From: an uncultured Pelagibacteraceae bacterium
GTDB taxonomy: Bacteria; Pseudomonadota; Alphaproteobacteria; Pelagibacterales; Pelagibacteraceae
DNA length: 64,000 nt
NCBI GenBank assembly: GCA_902622545.1
Contig: CACNQD010000004.1
Span: 52,465-116,464 of the forward strand
Direction: 5' to 3'
Shown here: positions 45,893 through 54,242 of the stretch, in pieces
Layout of the letters: each line of letters starts with the position of its first letter
Numbering within the stretch: position 1 is the first letter of the stretch
The notes under the pieces: generated by a model
The model's database searches: none
What the model was told of the DNA's origin: nothing
What the model saw: only the letters and a program-made list of their open reading frames with translations
Translations under genes and position numbers: made by a program

Positions 45893-47455
45893 TTAAACGT
45901 TACCTTTTTTTAGTTGATCAGCAAGATATTCACCTTGTCTAATAGCTAATGCAGTAATCGTTAATGTTGGGTTACATGCTGCACCTGTAGTCATGACAGA
46001 ACCATCTGATACGAAAAGGTTTTTCACATCATGGCATCTGCCCCATTTATCTACAACACCGTCTTTTGCCTTAGCACTCATTCTCATAGAGCCAAGGTTA
46101 TGTGTGTGTGGATATGGTGTAACTCTGTATGTTTGTGTTGCACCAACAGCTTTGTATATTGCTTCACCTTTTTCATACGCATGATTTCTCATTGCAGTAT
46201 CATTCGGGTGATCATCAAAGTGAACGTTAGGAGCAGGAAGACCAAAAGCGTCTTTTGCAGATCCTAAAGTTATTCTGTTGTTTGCTTGAGGCATATCTTC
46301 ACCTACAATCCACATACCAGCCATATTTTGATATCCGTCCATCATGTCAGCAAATTTCTTACCCCATTTACCTGGATCTAAGAAAGCTCCTAAGAATGAT
46401 GGTCCTAAAGCTAATGTCTCAAGATAGTATCCACCTACGAAACCTCTTTTAGGATTGTGTTTTACTTCATCTGCTAAGAACCCAGCCATAGTCTCTCCTC
46501 TAAAGAAGTTAACTGGCTTATCAAATGTAGCATAAACTGAACCTGTTAAGTGTCTCATGTAGTTTCTTCCAACTTGATCTGAGCTGTTAGCTAAACCATT
46601 TGGAAATCTTGATGAAGCACTCATTAAGAACAATCTTGGTGTCTCAATTGAGTTACCAGCAACACAAATAACTTTGGCTTCTTGTCTGTGTAAAGCTTTA
46701 GTTTTTGTGTCCATGTATAAAACACCATCAGCTTTTCCTGAGCTGTCAGTAGTTATCTGAACAGCTTGAGAGTTTGTTCTTAGTTCTAATTTTCCAGTTG
46801 CAAGGGCTTTTGGAATTTCACTTACGTTTGGATTCCATTTTGAACCATTTTTATCACCTTGGAAATTAAAACCATCTTGAATTGATGCTGGTCTTCCATC
46901 ATATGGAGCTGCATTAGTACCGTAAGGTCCTGTTGCATAGAACTTGTAACCATTTCTTTTTGCTCCTTCAGCAAAAACTTTATAGTTGTTGTTTGCTGGT
47001 AATGGAGGACGTCCACCTCTATGTGTTGATCCGATAGCATCTTCAGCCTTTACATAGTAAGGCTTCATTTCTTTACCATCGATCGGCCAGTCCATTAGAG
47101 TTGCACCGTCAACGCTTCCGTATGTTGATTTAGTTTTCCACTCATAGTCAAGAAAACGTGGAGTAGCACCAGCCCAGTGTGTAGCAGTTCCACCCACAGC
47201 TTTTACTAACCATGTTGGTAAACCATTAAAGTCTTTAACTATTCTAGCGTTACCTGACATAGTTCTTTTGTCTAACCAAGCCATTTGGCTGAAAGCTGGC
47301 CATTCTTCGTTTACGTACTCTTCTTTCATAATACGTCTTCCAGCTTCTAAAAGAACAACAGGAATACCCTGTTTAGTTAATTGATAAGCTACTTGTGCGC
47401 CACCAGGACCAGATCCTATAACGACAACAGCTTTTTCTTTTTTGTCTATTTTCAT
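45893..47455 (-). CDS. GMC-type FAD oxidoreductase, gluconate 2-dehydrogenase flavoprotein-like
   Basis: A 520-aa flavoprotein. The FAD-binding site is VVVIGSGPGGAQVAYQL (10-26), and the C-terminal GMC signature is HNLGSMRMS followed by VSDGSVMTTGAACNPTLTI, with the catalytic His in HNLGS. It is likely a membrane- or periplasm-associated dehydrogenase for a sugar or alcohol, since its partner upstream is a subunit-3-like protein with a signal peptide. The cytochrome c subunit normally found in three-component gluconate dehydrogenase is not next to it. The substrate is unknown. Confidence 0.88.
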   Translation of the reverse strand: MKIDKKEKAVVVIGSGPGGAQVAYQLTKQGIPVVLLEAGRRIMKEEYVNEEWPAFSQMAWLDKRTMSGNARIVKDFNGLPTWLVKAVGGTATHWAGATPRFLDYEWKTKSTYGSVDGATLMDWPIDGKEMKPYYVKAEDAIGSTHRGGRPPLPANNNYKVFAEGAKRNGYKFYATGPYGTNAAPYDGRPASIQDGFNFQGDKNGSKWNPNVSEIPKALATGKLELRTNSQAVQITTDSSGKADGVLYMDTKTKALHRQEAKVICVAGNSIETPRLFLMSASSRFPNGLANSSDQVGRNYMRHLTGSVYATFDKPVNFFRGETMAGFLADEVKHNPKRGFVGGYYLETLALGPSFLGAFLDPGKWGKKFADMMDGYQNMAGMWIVGEDMPQANNRITLGSAKDAFGLPAPNVHFDDHPNDTAMRNHAYEKGEAIYKAVGATQTYRVTPYPHTHNLGSMRMSAKAKDGVVDKWGRCHDVKNLFVSDGSVMTTGAACNPTLTITALAIRQGEYLADQLKKGNV

Positions 47456-47472
47456 TTATATATCTCCCCTAG

Positions 47473-48042
47473 TTAAAATGTTTTTTTAATTTTCAAAGAC
47501 GCATATTTTTTCGGCGAGCTGTCGTCTAGAAAAGCAGTTAAATCAGGGTGCTCCTCAATTCTTGGCTCCGGTAACCATGATAGGTCATTGTATTCGCCGT
47601 CTTTGTAACCACCTTTATCAAAGCTTGCACCTTGGTATCCAAAGATTTTGTGAACTTCTTTGTGATCGTAAAGTGCAACTACCGTATGACCTCTTACTAA
47701 GCCAAAGAACGGTGTGTTCTCTATTGATTTTAGGTATTTAGTTTGTTTTTTAAAGTTCATCTTGTCGAACTTGTTAATCTTCAAGCCATCTAAACCAGCT
47801 CTAAAGGAAATTTTTGCACCTGTATCTGCATTTCCTTTTTTGATAGCTCCAGCAGCTATATCCATGTAGATACTCATTGGAAACCTATCATGCGGATATA
47901 GAGCTTTGCACATAGAAGCGATCATTTCTTGATCACCTGGCTGTGCAGCGATATTAACTTCAGCATTAGCTAGTGAACCCAACTGTGAGTAAGCAAGTAA
48001 AGATCCAGCACTAATAAGAAGTTCTCGTCTAGTTATTTTCAT
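47473..48042 (-). CDS. Gluconate 2-dehydrogenase subunit 3-like exported protein
   Basis: A 189-aa protein whose N-terminus, MKITRRELLISAGSLLAYSQ, has a twin-Arg-like (TRREL) signal and a possible cleavage near ANA (residues 25-27). The body has LYPHDRFPMSIYMDIAAG and LRGH-like blocks as in gluconate dehydrogenase subunit 3 proteins. It is 17 bp upstream of the flavoprotein gene, whose product it would accompany across the membrane. The single-subunit-3 plus flavoprotein layout is also seen in other GMC dehydrogenases, so sugar specificity is not fixed. Confidence 0.83.
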   Translation of the reverse strand: MKITRRELLISAGSLLAYSQLGSLANAEVNIAAQPGDQEMIASMCKALYPHDRFPMSIYMDIAAGAIKKGNADTGAKISFRAGLDGLKINKFDKMNFKKQTKYLKSIENTPFFGLVRGHTVVALYDHKEVHKIFGYQGASFDKGGYKDGEYNDLSWLPEPRIEEHPDLTAFLDDSSPKKYASLKIKKTF

Positions 48043-48060
48043 CTATTCTTCCTCCAATTG

Positions 48061-48101
48061 TTGAGAGCGGGAAACTTGAGGGCTTCAAGTGGCACTCTCA
48101 A
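48061..48101 (-). ncRNA. Structured leader RNA before the GMC operon
   Basis: On the minus strand, 5 to 10 nt before a strong ribosome-binding site (GGAGGAAG, near 48045-48055), the bases form nested stems: outer TTGAGAG / CTCTCAA (48101-48095 and 48067-48061), inner ACTTGA / TCAAGT (48090-48085 and 48079-48074) with a five-base loop. An asymmetric internal loop (TGCC against TTCCCG) separates them. This layout looks like a cis-regulatory RNA or riboswitch-like aptamer, or simply a stabilising leader. I cannot match it to a named class. Confidence 0.6.
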
Positions 48102-48237
48102 AATTTAACGTTTAATTTATCTAATGATAAATTTTATAAATTAAATTTAACATGATCTAAAAAAAGAAGTCAATTATATTGATAATAATTCGCAACGAAA
48201 AAAATTATTTTAATCAACTTCAGATTGTAAAATCTTG

Positions 48238-48789
48238 CTAAATTTTTCCCATTTCTTTTACGATATTTGCAACTTTTTTTGATTGAACAATTTCAATCCA
48301 ATATCCATCTGGATCTTTTATAAAAGCTAAACCTTTCATGGACCCATCGTCTGGTTTTTTTACAAATTCTACACCATTTTCCTCAAATTTTTTACAAGCT
48401 GCGTAAATATCAGGAACTGAAAAACATATGTGTCCAAAACCTTTGGGCTCTGCATTCCCATCATGGAATTTTACTTTATCATCATTTTCTGATCCCCAAT
48501 TATGCGTAAACTCGAGCATACCTTTTTGGGTGAAAGTCCATGCAGACCTATCAAAATTATCTTTTGGAACATTTGCAATTTCTTCATCTGTAAGATTGCC
48601 TAAAAAATATAGAGAAAACTTCATTGTTGGAAAGTCAAATTTTTTAATTAATCTCATTCCCATCAATTTTGAGTAGAAATTTAATGTTTTTTTGGGATCT
48701 TTTATTCTTAGCATTAGATGGTTAAAAACAAATCCATCAGTGTCTTTATCTGGAGCCATTAAACCATCGGCTTCTTCACAGTGTTTCAT
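48238..48789 (-). CDS. gloA: Lactoylglutathione lyase (glyoxalase I)
   Basis: A 183-aa enzyme that isomerises the hemithioacetal of methylglyoxal and glutathione. It has the double beta-alpha-beta glyoxalase fold: [20 protein letters not shown] near residues 24-43, [24 protein letters not shown] and [13 protein letters not shown], which together supply the His/Glu metal ligands. Two of the three glutathione-dependent defence genes (gshA and gshB) lie about 5 kb away. It is divergent from the diaminopropionate ammonia-lyase-like gene. Confidence 0.95.
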   Translation of the reverse strand: MKHCEEADGLMAPDKDTDGFVFNHLMLRIKDPKKTLNFYSKLMGMRLIKKFDFPTMKFSLYFLGNLTDEEIANVPKDNFDRSAWTFTQKGMLEFTHNWGSENDDKVKFHDGNAEPKGFGHICFSVPDIYAACKKFEENGVEFVKKPDDGSMKGLAFIKDPDGYWIEIVQSKKVANIVKEMGKI

Positions 48790-48923
48790 ATTTCCTCCGT
48801 AATTAGTTCTTTGAAATTGTTAGGCTAGCATTAATAAGTATAAAATTAAATAATTATTTCACAAATATTATAATAAAATACACCTATACGTTTAAAAATT
48901 TTTAAAATAACTTAAAAAGATAA

Positions 48924-50069
48924 ATGGCAAAAAAATATTTAAATTTTAAATTTTCTGAATTTACTACTAATAAAAATTTTAATTTTAGTAGGAAATTGAT
49001 ACTCAAAGTACTACCAGAAAAGCATCTATTAGATGCTCATAAAGTAATTTCAAAATGGAAAGGATATAAAAAAACCCCTCTAATTAATCTAAGAATATTA
49101 TCTAAAAAATTGTGTACGAATAACATTTTTTACAAAGATGAATCTAAGAGATTTGGCTTAAAATCTTTTAAGGCATTAGGTGGGGCTTATGCAGTAGAAA
49201 AAATTGTTAAAAATAAAAAAAAAATAACAGTATCAACTGCAACAGCTGGAAATCATGGAAAATCTGTTTCTTGGGGAGCAAAAAAAATAGGAGCAAAATG
49301 TAAAATTTTTATTAGTGAAAATGTGAGTAGTACTAGAGCTATTGAAATGGAAAAACTCGGAGCTGATGTAATTAAGGTAAAAGGAAATTATGAAAAATCT
49401 TTAAAAGTTTGTAAAGAAATATCTAAAAAGAGAGGGTGGAAAATTGTTCAAGATGTTGCCTGGAAAAATTACGAATATGTTCCTAAATTAACGATGGCTG
49501 GATATTCGTTAATGATTAAAGAAATTTCTAATCAAACTAAACATTACATTACACACGTTTTTCTTCAAGCTGGTGTTGGTGGTATGGCAGCAGGAATGAT
49601 AAGTGGAATTGCTAAATATTTTAAAAGAATTCCAAAAATAATAGTCATTGAACCAGAAGAAGCAAATTGTGTAATGAAAAGTATTAAATATGGAACACTT
49701 AAAAAAGTTAATATCAAAAAACAAAGTATTATGGGTGGAATGTCTTGTGCTGAAGTATCTTTGGTCCCATGGCGCATTTTAAAAAATGCTGTAAATAATT
49801 GTGTGAGTGTATCAGATAAATATGTACCTCAAACTTTAACAATGTTAGCAAAAAAAAAATTTAGCGACAAAAAAATAATTGCAGGTGAATGTTCAGCTCC
49901 AGGTGTAATAAGTGTAATCTCTTGTTGTAATGATTCACTTGTGAAAAGAAAATTAGAAATAAATGAAAAATCTAATATTTTAATAATTGGTTGTGAAGGT
50001 GATACAGACAAAAATTTATATAATAGATTGTACAAAATAGGTAATCAGAGAATAAAAAGATATGATTAA
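48924..50069 (+). CDS. Diaminopropionate ammonia-lyase-like PLP enzyme
   Basis: A 381-aa PLP enzyme of the threonine dehydratase/YgeX fold. The PLP-lysine block is RFGLKSFKALGGAYAVE (about residues 75-91), the glycine loop TATAGNHGKSVSWGAK (about 107-122), and CEGDTD near the end. This arrangement fits diaminopropionate ammonia-lyase (DpaL) better than threonine deaminase. It overlaps the photolyase gene by 8 nt. The natural substrate in this organism is unproven. Confidence 0.84.
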   Translation: MAKKYLNFKFSEFTTNKNFNFSRKLILKVLPEKHLLDAHKVISKWKGYKKTPLINLRILSKKLCTNNIFYKDESKRFGLKSFKALGGAYAVEKIVKNKKKITVSTATAGNHGKSVSWGAKKIGAKCKIFISENVSSTRAIEMEKLGADVIKVKGNYEKSLKVCKEISKKRGWKIVQDVAWKNYEYVPKLTMAGYSLMIKEISNQTKHYITHVFLQAGVGGMAAGMISGIAKYFKRIPKIIVIEPEEANCVMKSIKYGTLKKVNIKKQSIMGGMSCAEVSLVPWRILKNAVNNCVSVSDKYVPQTLTMLAKKKFSDKKIIAGECSAPGVISVISCCNDSLVKRKLEINEKSNILIIGCEGDTDKNLYNRLYKIGNQRIKRYD

Positions 50070-51480
50070 AAATTCTATAGTTTGGATAAGAGATGATTTT
50101 AGATTACAGGATAACCCCGCACTATCCTTTGCAACAAATAATCATGAATTTGTCTCTGCAATTTATATTTATGATAAAAAAGAATTTGATAATATTAGAG
50201 AAGCTCAAAAGTGGTGGATATCTAAGTCTTTAAAAAGTTTAAATGAGGATTTTGTTAAAAATAATATAAATTTGGAAATTGTTGAAGATAATCAAATAAA
50301 CTTTTTCAAAAAATTTAAATCAAATGATATCGCGGTTTATTGGAATAAAATTTATGAACCACAAGAACTAAAAAAAGATAAAGAAATAATTGCCGAATTG
50401 GAAAAAAATAAAATAAATTACAAATTTTTCAAAGGAAATGTTCTAAATGAATATAATGAAATTACGAAGAATGATGGTACTCCATTTAAGGTTTACAGTC
50501 CTTTTTGGAGAAATGCTGAAAATTATTATATTGAGAGTGTTCCGCTAAAAAATAAATCTATAAAAAAATTAAAAAAAATTAAAAGCTTATTCAAAAATAA
50601 AGTGAAACCTGAAAAAATACTACCCAATAAAAATTGGTATAAAAAATTTGAAAAATATTGGACTCCCTCAGAAAATGACGCAGGTAAATTACTCCAAAAT
50701 TTTATAAATAAAAAAGTGGAAGATTATGGTACGTTAAGAGACTATCCAAGTATCAATGGAACATCCAGACTTTCTCCATATATAAGAAGTGGTCAGATAC
50801 ATGTAAGTTTAATTTGGAGAAAATGTAATGAAATAAAACCAAAAAATATTGGTATAAAAAAATATGTTAATGAAATCGGGTGGCGCGAATTTTCACATAG
50901 TTTAATAAACTATTTTCCAGAAATGCTTAAAGGGAACTTAAGAAAAGAGTTCGACAGATTCCCTTGGGTAAAAAATAAGGAATTTTTGAATGCTTGGAAG
51001 CAAGGAGTGACTGGCTATCCTATTGTAGATGCTGGTATGAGACAGTTATATGAAACTGGTTGGATGCATAATAGAATAAGAATGGTTGTGGGTTCATTTT
51101 TAGTGAAACACTTGAGGATAAATTGGGTTGAAGGTGAAAAACATTTTAGAAATTGTTTATTAGATTTTAATGAAGCAAACAATGTAGCTCAATGGCAATG
51201 GGTAGCTGGGTGCGGTGCAGATGCAGCACCATACTTTAGAATTTTTAATCCTATATTACAGGGTGAAAAGTTTGATAAAGAAGGAACATACGTCAAAAAA
51301 TGGGTTCCTGAACTTAGTAACGTTCCATCAAAATATGTTCATAAACCATGGGAAATGGAAGATAAATATCAAAAAGCCATAAATACTGTTATAGGCAAAG
51401 ATTATCCTAAACCAATAGTTATACACGAACAAGCAAGAGCTGAAGCTTTAAAGGCGTTTCAAAGTATAAAAAAAAATTAG
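50062..51480 (+). CDS. phrB: Deoxyribodipyrimidine photolyase
   Basis: A 472-aa class I CPD photolyase that repairs UV-induced pyrimidine dimers with light. The N-terminal antenna domain begins IVWIRDDFRLQDNPALSFA. The FAD domain contains GTSRLSPYIRSGQIHVSLIW (about residues 233-252), TGYPIVDAGMRQLYETGWMH near residues 317-336 and NNVAQWQWVAGCGADAAPYF near residues 374-393, all family signatures. Length is normal. Such a gene is expected in surface-ocean bacteria. Confidence 0.97.
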   Translation: MIKNSIVWIRDDFRLQDNPALSFATNNHEFVSAIYIYDKKEFDNIREAQKWWISKSLKSLNEDFVKNNINLEIVEDNQINFFKKFKSNDIAVYWNKIYEPQELKKDKEIIAELEKNKINYKFFKGNVLNEYNEITKNDGTPFKVYSPFWRNAENYYIESVPLKNKSIKKLKKIKSLFKNKVKPEKILPNKNWYKKFEKYWTPSENDAGKLLQNFINKKVEDYGTLRDYPSINGTSRLSPYIRSGQIHVSLIWRKCNEIKPKNIGIKKYVNEIGWREFSHSLINYFPEMLKGNLRKEFDRFPWVKNKEFLNAWKQGVTGYPIVDAGMRQLYETGWMHNRIRMVVGSFLVKHLRINWVEGEKHFRNCLLDFNEANNVAQWQWVAGCGADAAPYFRIFNPILQGEKFDKEGTYVKKWVPELSNVPSKYVHKPWEMEDKYQKAINTVIGKDYPKPIVIHEQARAEALKAFQSIKKN

Positions 51481-51896
51481 TCACCAATGTAATGATGAAC
51501 AATAGTTCTTTTATGACTATCTAATCTATGTTCAAATAAATAAATACCTTGCCAAGTTCCTAAAATTAATCTTGATTCTTTTATACTTAAAGAAATTTGA
51601 TTGTTAGTTAGTGCGGACTTTATATGTGCTGGCATATCATCTTTACCTTCAGATGAGTGAATATAAAGTTGATCATCCATAGGTACTAATTTATCGAAAT
51701 AATTTATTAAGTCTTTTTGTACATCAGGATCTGCATTTTCTTGTACTATGAGCGACGCACTAGTATGTTGAATACTTAAATTCAACATTCCATTTGTGAA
51801 GTTATTTTTTTCAATCCACTCGATTGTTTGATCTGTAATTTCGTATAATCTTTGACCTGATGTATTAACTACAAGGTTAAAAAAATTTTGTCTCAC
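51477..51896 (-). CDS. YjbQ/UPF0047-family protein
   Basis: A 139-aa protein of the YjbQ family, with HTSASLIVQENADPDVQKDL (about residues 45-64) and GTWQGIYLFEHR near the end. It uses a GTG start at 51896 that overlaps the previous stop as GTGA; no ATG is close. Members have been linked to thiamin phosphate synthase-like activity in other bacteria, but this is not certain and no claim is made for this gene. It belongs to a compact group with the cupin-like gene and BamB. Confidence 0.86.
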   Translation of the reverse strand: MRQNFFNLVVNTSGQRLYEITDQTIEWIEKNNFTNGMLNLSIQHTSASLIVQENADPDVQKDLINYFDKLVPMDDQLYIHSSEGKDDMPAHIKSALTNNQISLSIKESRLILGTWQGIYLFEHRLDSHKRTIVHHYIGD

Positions 51897-52324
51897 TTTA
51901 TTTTAGTATTAAAATCAATTCCATATTCGGATCTTGGTCCTTTTCTTAGTCCAAATGGTCCTGAAATAAAAAGTGTTAAAGGTTTAGTTCCGGGTTTTAA
52001 ATCTACTCTATGATGGGTATTTGCTGATCTAAAGCCTATATAACCTGGTGGCCTCCAATGTCTTCCACTTTTAAGTGTTTCCCAATATCCATCTCTTAAA
52101 ATAATAGTTATAAATGGAAATAAGTGATTATGTACCCCTTCACCATGATCATCAGCGAGCATTTCATGTATTAGAATATTAAATGGAAACCATTTTGGCC
52201 TATGTCTAAAAATTAAATAATACCTATTCATCCATGGTTTTGCTTCATTAAATTTTGGGTGTGATGGCCCTCTATCTAACACAACTTTTTTTCTTCCAAT
52301 TTTTTCTAAAAATTTTAAAAACAT
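51893..52324 (-). CDS. Cupin-fold protein (143 aa)
   Basis: A 143-aa soluble protein with a His-rich beta-barrel motif: DDHGEGVHNHLFPFITIILRD (about residues 59-79, with HNH and a nearby His), then NTHHRVDLKPGTKPLTLFI. This is the layout of small cupins with a metal site. It overlaps the YjbQ gene by 4 nt and meets the BamB stop. The product is probably cytoplasmic (no signal). A dioxygenase or sugar-isomerase function would be guesswork. Confidence 0.75.
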   Translation of the reverse strand: MFLKFLEKIGRKKVVLDRGPSHPKFNEAKPWMNRYYLIFRHRPKWFPFNILIHEMLADDHGEGVHNHLFPFITIILRDGYWETLKSGRHWRPPGYIGFRSANTHHRVDLKPGTKPLTLFISGPFGLRKGPRSEYGIDFNTKIK

Positions 52325-53607
52325 TAATTAATTCTAATTATTGAATTATCTTTTGCAATATAAAGTTCTTTGTTAAAATAAACTGGTGTTTGTAACTTTT
52401 CTTTATCTAATTTGAGTATTTTATAAATTGATGCATCTGAAAAATTGATTATAAATAATCTTCCGTTTAAAGTTGTGAGATAAATCTTATTGTCACTGAT
52501 GACAAAACCAACCGGATAATATTCTTTTCTTTTTTTCTTTTTTATATTTTTTAAAATATTATTAATTCTTAAAATATTTCCATCATTCTTATTAATAATT
52601 ATTAATAATCCCTCATTTGATATTGTAACAATATAATTTGAAACAACCACTGGTCTGATTTCAGAATTAACCTGTTGTTTCCACTTAATGATCCCTGTTT
52701 TTATATCTAAAGCAAAAAATTCATTATTATTATTGGAGATAAATATTGTCTTTCCATCAGAAACAATTTCGGAATTCCTAAGAGTAATGTGTTTGCTTCC
52801 CCCCAAGACCTGTGTAGGCGTTTGCCATATTATCTCACCGTTATCAGAGTCAACTGCTGTTAGGTCACCGATCGAATTAGTAAAAATGACTAAGTTTTCT
52901 ACTAAAACTAAGGATTGTTTTTTTTGTGAGCTTACTACTGTCAATTCAGTGGGGGCAGACCATAATATTTCTCCATTTTTTTTATAAAAACATCTTAATG
53001 TGTTTTCCATATCAACAACGAAAATTTTGTCATCTTTAATTTTTATCTGAGAATTAAATGAAGAAGAATGTTTTTTTTTCCACTTTAAATTTCCATTATC
53101 CTTGTTAAGTAAATAATAATTTGCATTTGTATCAGCTATGAATAGATTATTATTTTCCGAGGCTAAAAATAGTATTGGATTATTTTTTTTATCTGATTTT
53201 GAATAATAATTTTTTTTCCACTGTAATTTTGAATTTTTATTAAATTTAATTATCGAACCCTTGTCATCAAAAAAATAAATGTTTTCTTTATCAACTAGTA
53301 TTTCTGGTTCAAAACCAGAAAAATTTTCTATTTTTGAAAATTTATATTTTGAAAAGTTTTCACCAGCAATTTGTTCATTGGTAAATCCATTATTATTAAA
53401 ATTATAATTTATACTTGTATTTTTTATTGGTAGCTTAACTTTTAATTTTGGATTAAATTCATTTTCGTTAGGTTTTAAATCTTCGAATAATATTTTAGGA
53501 ATTTTTTTATCAGTTTTTAGTTTTTCAGATTTAGACCAAAAAGCTGAATTTGAGTTTAAAGAACAGCTCAAAATAAAAATAAATATTATATAAAAGAATT
53601 TATTCAC
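52324..53607 (-). CDS. bamB: Outer-membrane assembly lipoprotein BamB
   Basis: A 427-aa lipoprotein with a lipobox around FILSCSLN (Cys15), which anchors it to the outer membrane, and seven or eight PQQ-like beta-propeller repeats (such as NKDNGNLKWKKKH, DSDNGEIIWQTP and DIKTGIIKWKQQ) in the mature part. It assists the BAM complex in folding outer-membrane barrels, including the autotransporter-like proteins of this genome. It starts at a GTG that overlaps the TPR-like gene by 8 nt. Confidence 0.9.
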   Translation of the reverse strand: MNKFFYIIFIFILSCSLNSNSAFWSKSEKLKTDKKIPKILFEDLKPNENEFNPKLKVKLPIKNTSINYNFNNNGFTNEQIAGENFSKYKFSKIENFSGFEPEILVDKENIYFFDDKGSIIKFNKNSKLQWKKNYYSKSDKKNNPILFLASENNNLFIADTNANYYLLNKDNGNLKWKKKHSSSFNSQIKIKDDKIFVVDMENTLRCFYKKNGEILWSAPTELTVVSSQKKQSLVLVENLVIFTNSIGDLTAVDSDNGEIIWQTPTQVLGGSKHITLRNSEIVSDGKTIFISNNNNEFFALDIKTGIIKWKQQVNSEIRPVVVSNYIVTISNEGLLIIINKNDGNILRINNILKNIKKKKRKEYYPVGFVISDNKIYLTTLNGRLFIINFSDASIYKILKLDKEKLQTPVYFNKELYIAKDNSIIRIN

Positions 53608-54241
53608 TAAAATCTCTATTTAGTCTTTTTTCAACATCAGTTTTTATTTTAGGGTTTACATTTTTTAATTCAATAATTTTACTAAAAAATTCTTTAGATT
53701 TATTAAATTGCTTTTTATAAAAATAAAAATCCCCCATTAATAAAAGTGCATGTTGTTTCCAAATACTCTCTGAATTAATTATTGGATTTAAAATTTTTAA
53801 CAATTCGCCTTCCTCAAGTTTGTCTGAGAAATATAATCCTTTTTTAAATATAACTAAATTTTTTAGTTCAACATCTTTGTTGATTGATATGACCTTATCA
53901 AAAAGTTCGCTGACTTTATCTTGGTCATTAATTAAATTATTATCTAATAAGTAATATAATGCTAAGGTTGAATAGGTGTCTACTTTCCCATTTATTATTT
54001 CTATCATTTCATTTTTAATTTCTTCTTTAGAAAATTTGTCGGTATTGAAAATTAAACTATTATAAGCTGTAGCTAAATTTACTTTTTTTCTTTTTTTAAA
54101 TTCTTCATAAGCAAAATAAATTAATAAAAACGCGATGATTATAAAAATTAACGATAATATTTTTTTTGAATTTTCTTTAAAAAATTTTTTTATTAAAGAT
54201 ACCCTGGTGTTTTGATTTATTATTGCTATGTCTTCGTCCAT
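53600..54241 (-). CDS. YfgM-like TPR inner-membrane protein
   Basis: A 213-aa protein with one N-terminal membrane helix (about residues 28-45, ILSLIFIIIAFLLIYFA) and a periplasmic part with tetratricopeptide-like helices, ending RDFSE. It lies immediately before bamB, and this order with BamB is common in alphaproteobacteria and matches the YfgM-type ancillary Sec-translocon subunit. The assignment rests on size, helix and neighbours rather than on strong motifs. The gene ends 2 bp from aconitase. Confidence 0.78.
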   Translation of the reverse strand: MDEDIAIINQNTRVSLIKKFFKENSKKILSLIFIIIAFLLIYFAYEEFKKRKKVNLATAYNSLIFNTDKFSKEEIKNEMIEIINGKVDTYSTLALYYLLDNNLINDQDKVSELFDKVISINKDVELKNLVIFKKGLYFSDKLEEGELLKILNPIINSESIWKQHALLLMGDFYFYKKQFNKSKEFFSKIIELKNVNPKIKTDVEKRLNRDFSE

Positions 54242-54242
54242 C

